From: Hormiphora californensis
Taxonomy: Eukaryota; Ctenophora; Tentaculata; Cydippida; Pleurobrachiidae
Length of the DNA: 64,000 nucleotides
NCBI GenBank assembly: GCA_020137815.1
Contig: CM035354.1
Location: forward strand, 4,189,342 to 4,253,341
Reading direction: 5' to 3'
In this document: in pieces, positions 62,401-64,000 of the stretch
Layout of the letters: each line of letters starts with the position of its first letter
Numbering within the stretch: the first letter of the stretch is position 1
Notes under the pieces: generated by a model
Seen by the model: only the letters and a program-made list of their open reading frames with translations
Database searches by the model: none
What the model was told of the DNA's origin: nothing
Translations under genes and position numbers: made by a program

Positions 62401-63746
62401 ATACATACCTTGATAAGAGTATTGCTCTTCCTTGCGAGGATAGCACCCAGGTATACAGCGGGGGAACCAACTCCACACCCTATCACGATATCCACCTTCC
62501 CTGATGAAGCTCCAGTAGAGGGAGGCACACAATCGACCTGACATGGGGGAGGGAGGGGGTGTTAGAGGGAGGCACACAATCGACCTGACATGGGGGAGGG
62601 AGGTTGTTAGAGGGAGGCGCACAATCGACCTGACATGGGGGAGGGAGGGGGGTGTTAGAGGAAGGCGCACAATCGACCTGATATGGGGGAGGGAGTGGGG
62701 TGTTAGAGGGAGGCACACACTGCACAGTCAACCTGACATGGGGGAGGGAGGGAGGGGTTAGAGGGAGGCACACAATCGACCTGACATGGGGGAGGGAGGG
62801 GGGTGTTAGAGGAAGGCGCACAATCGACCTGATATGGGGGGAGGGAGGGGGTGTTAGAGGGAGGCGCACACTGCACAGTCAACCTGACATGGGGGAGGGA
62901 GGGAGGGGTTAGAGGGAGGCGCGGCGCACAGTCAACCTGTCATGGGGGGAGGGGGTTGTTAGAGGGAGGCGCACAGTCAACCTTACATAGGGGGGAGGGG
63001 GTTGTTAGGGAGGGGAGGGGTGCAAACTCAGAGAAACCTGCATGGCACTCGCTTTCTGTCATGGGGAGGGAGGGTGTTAGAGGGAGGCGCACAGTCAACC
63101 TGGCATGGGGGAGGGAGGTTGTTAGAGGGAGGCGCACAGTCAACCTGGGGTCGAGGGACTAGGGAGGGAGGTTTTTTAGAAGGGGAGGTATCGCTTTCTG
63201 TGATAGTTCATTCATCATTGTGTGCTTGGGGGACGGGGGTTCGTTCTTGTTAGTTTGGAATATAAATGGAAGGAAGCCGACATCTAAAAAGTATTGTGAT
63301 AAAAAGTGCTGTGTTGAATAGGGGCCTAACAGAAGCTATTGTGTAGCTGTGCCCGCTTTGTTCTAAAACAACTCCACAGTCCACATCATTGCAAGTTGTT
63401 GTTTTGGACAGACAGTAGTGTCATTTGTCTAAACACGTCTAAATCAGATCATGAGTAGTTTGGTCTGGTTTGGTTCGACTGTTTGGTTTGGTTCGTGTTA
63501 AACACACGTAACTAACAGTAACAGATAAAACTGTAATTGCAGTACCTCGATCTTGTTGAGTCGTGCCTGGAGTTGTTCCATATCCGCTAAACACTTGTCC
63601 TGTCTCCTCTCCAGATCCGTGACATCCCCGGCTGATGATGACGTCATATCAGTAGTGACGTCATCGTGTATCGGCCTCATACTGTACATGTTGATGGAGG
63701 GGGTGGCTACTACAATGTCTTGGTAGATCTTGGGTGCTGCGTACAT
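56414..63746 (-). CDS. AIMP2: AIMP2 (p38), scaffold of the multi-tRNA-synthetase complex
   Basis: Five exons: 63746-63546, 62537-62409, 57239-57095, 56948-56779 and 56647-56414, all phases consistent, about 292 residues (human protein about 320). Exon 1 encodes an N-terminal peptide (MYAAPKIYQDIVV; INMYSMRP) matching the lysyl-tRNA-synthetase-binding end of the family, then a coiled coil (LERRQDKCLADMEQLQARL). Exon 2 has DIVI and exon 3 HSSNTASVDSG. Exons 4-5 form the GST-like fold (PVFGLSNILRYLARSQGY; LCGDTLSIADIALCCC). It acts in the cytoplasm as a docking hub for synthetases. Exon 2's acceptor is repeated in the array 62521-63165. Intron 3 (between exons 2 and 3 on the transcript) is 5.2 kb and full of inserted elements. 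Confidence 0.9.
57391..57655. mobile_element. 265 bp fold-back (MITE-like) element
   Basis: Arms of about 63 bp starting AGTCGAATTTTTTAATCAAG are inverted at the other end. The centre is unique. It lies in the long AIMP2 intron. No coding content. Confidence 0.8.
57870..60291 (+). pseudogene. 5'-truncated non-LTR retrotransposon (RT C-terminus plus RNase H)
   Basis: The first frame (to 58474) ends a reverse transcriptase: VRYLGVRFHHRLLWNTHI is the typical YLGV...W..HI region after the RT palm. After an inserted mariner-type element the second frame (about 59395-60291) is a type I RNase H with IFTDGSKTD, AEMAAIQDA, ATDSSS and HIGLHGNEAADALAK (D-E-D-H), then a Cys/His knuckle (CRYCNLDSESNHHILCHC). 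The RT palm and any ORF1 are missing and the two parts are in different frames, so it is dead. Jockey/I-like lineages carry RNase H; the exact clade is not settled. It is antisense to AIMP2. Confidence 0.85.
58477..59392. mobile_element. Mariner-type fold-back nested in the retrotransposon
   Basis: Termini TTAGGTTGTCCAGTAAAGAT and their complement are flanked by a TA duplication (58475-58476, 59393-59394), as in Tc1/mariner insertions. The arms pair for about 200 bp; the centre has no transposase. Removing it joins the RT tail and RNase H segments. Confidence 0.85.
60300..61200. other. Unassigned part of AIMP2 intron
   Basis: Immediately after the RNase H stop lies a pyrimidine-rich tail region. 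Open frames of 60-90 codons on both strands (for example minus 61164-60937) show no motif. (AAAC)n occurs at about 61210-61230. Confidence 0.4.
61284..61626 (+). CDS. First two exons of a zinc-finger protein nested in the AIMP2 intron
   Basis: Exon 1 is 61284-61418 (45 codons, phase 0, donor GTAAAT). Exon 2 is 61531-61626 (32 codons, acceptor TTTTTAG, donor GTGAGT). The N-terminus has a single finger CQNCYREVDNAANLKRHIDA followed by GKC, a C-x2-C-x12-H-x5-C spacing, then RFFTPK. Exon 2 is polar and rich in charge. No third exon could be identified before 62.0 kb. It may be the amino end of a domesticated or mobile transposase, or a cellular zinc-finger gene. Confidence 0.45.
62308..62412 (-). 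repeat. AIMP2: Duplicated 5' splice site downstream of AIMP2 exon 2
   Basis: ACTCTTATCAAGGTATGTA occurs at the true donor (62409/62408) and again about 90 bp downstream in the transcript. A partly palindromic CCAAACCA/TGGTTTGG segment lies between. Confidence 0.7.
62521..63165 (-). repeat. ~45-50 bp minisatellite, about 12 copies, repeating the AIMP2 exon 2 acceptor
   Basis: In transcript orientation each unit reads CCTCCC, CCATGTCAG, then GTCGATTGTGTGCCTCCCTC. The CAG and the first ~20 exon bases (VDCVPPS) are included. The copy at 62537 is the one that continues into the open frame. Variants (GTTGACTGTGCGCC) mark sub-blocks that alternate. Confidence 0.88.
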
Positions 63747-64000
63747 TGCTATATCATAGGTGGAGGGAGAGAGTTAGTGAGATTATATAGGCTAGTATAG
63801 GGAGATAGGCTGGAGAGGGTTAGGGAGATTGACAGGGTAATATATAATAGTGGTCATAGGGCCAAGATTGTTCATAAAGGGGAGCGGGAGAGTAAGGGGA
63901 TGGAGGGCAATAGAGGGTTCATTGGGTCGAGGCCAGAGATTGTTCATTAAAAGTGGGAAGACGGTGAGGGAGGACACATAGTGAGTGAAACAGTGAGACA
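63747..64000. other. Region upstream of AIMP2 start
   Basis: Expected AIMP2 5' leader or promoter. GA-rich, with two copies of AGATTGTTCAT (about 63866 and 63941) in tandem ~80 bp units. No further gene seen. Confidence 0.4.

Overview
This window is nuclear DNA from an invertebrate animal. The genes are split into many short exons with ordinary GT-AG introns. A plexin, a multi-synthetase scaffold protein (AIMP2) and rhodopsin-like receptors together mean Metazoa. There is no operon or prokaryotic signal. The species cannot be fixed from the sequence; an early-branching or other non-vertebrate lineage fits the single plexin and the unusual receptors.

Layout. 0.1-0.7 kb: a small two-exon membrane protein candidate (minus). 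3.6-8.7 kb: two paralogous seven-transmembrane receptors head to head, with identical intron phases; GPCR-B carries a ~1 kb fold-back element in its second intron. 10.1-14.0 kb: a six-exon class A receptor (minus) with two apparent frameshifts. 15.2-16.7 kb: a 1.5 kb fold-back transposon. 17.95-22.3 kb: very poor, homopolymer-ridden sequence. 24.8-26.0 kb: a class A receptor (plus) with one apparent frameshift. 28.6-55.7 kb: a complete-looking but locally damaged plexin gene (minus, at least 26 exons: signal peptide, Sema, PSI, IPT repeats, polybasic cleavage site, transmembrane helix, split RasGAP, Rho-binding domain). 56.4-63.7 kb: AIMP2 (minus, 5 exons), whose long third intron (in transcript order, between exons 2 and 3) hosts a broken non-LTR retrotransposon, a mariner-type fold-back nested inside it, a small fold-back element and the first exons of a zinc-finger gene on the opposite strand.

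The most unusual signal is recurrent: at several introns in at least four genes (GPCR-A twice, GPCR-C, plexin twice, AIMP2) a minisatellite sits exactly on the 3' splice site. Its repeat unit contains the polypyrimidine tract, the AG and the first bases of the exon, so each array is a series of duplicated splice acceptors. Five to about fifty copies are present in the larger arrays. One array has a 30 bp unit and would add ten codons in frame.

A second theme is nested fold-back DNA elements, the largest a 3.8 kb composite bounded by an 8 bp target duplication inside a plexin intron. Three zones (about 17.95-22.3, 36.8-38.7 and 50.0-52.35 kb) look like unmerged low-quality read ends. One creates a false duplication inside the plexin Rho-binding exon, and one ends in a 100-base N gap that probably hides a plexin IPT exon.
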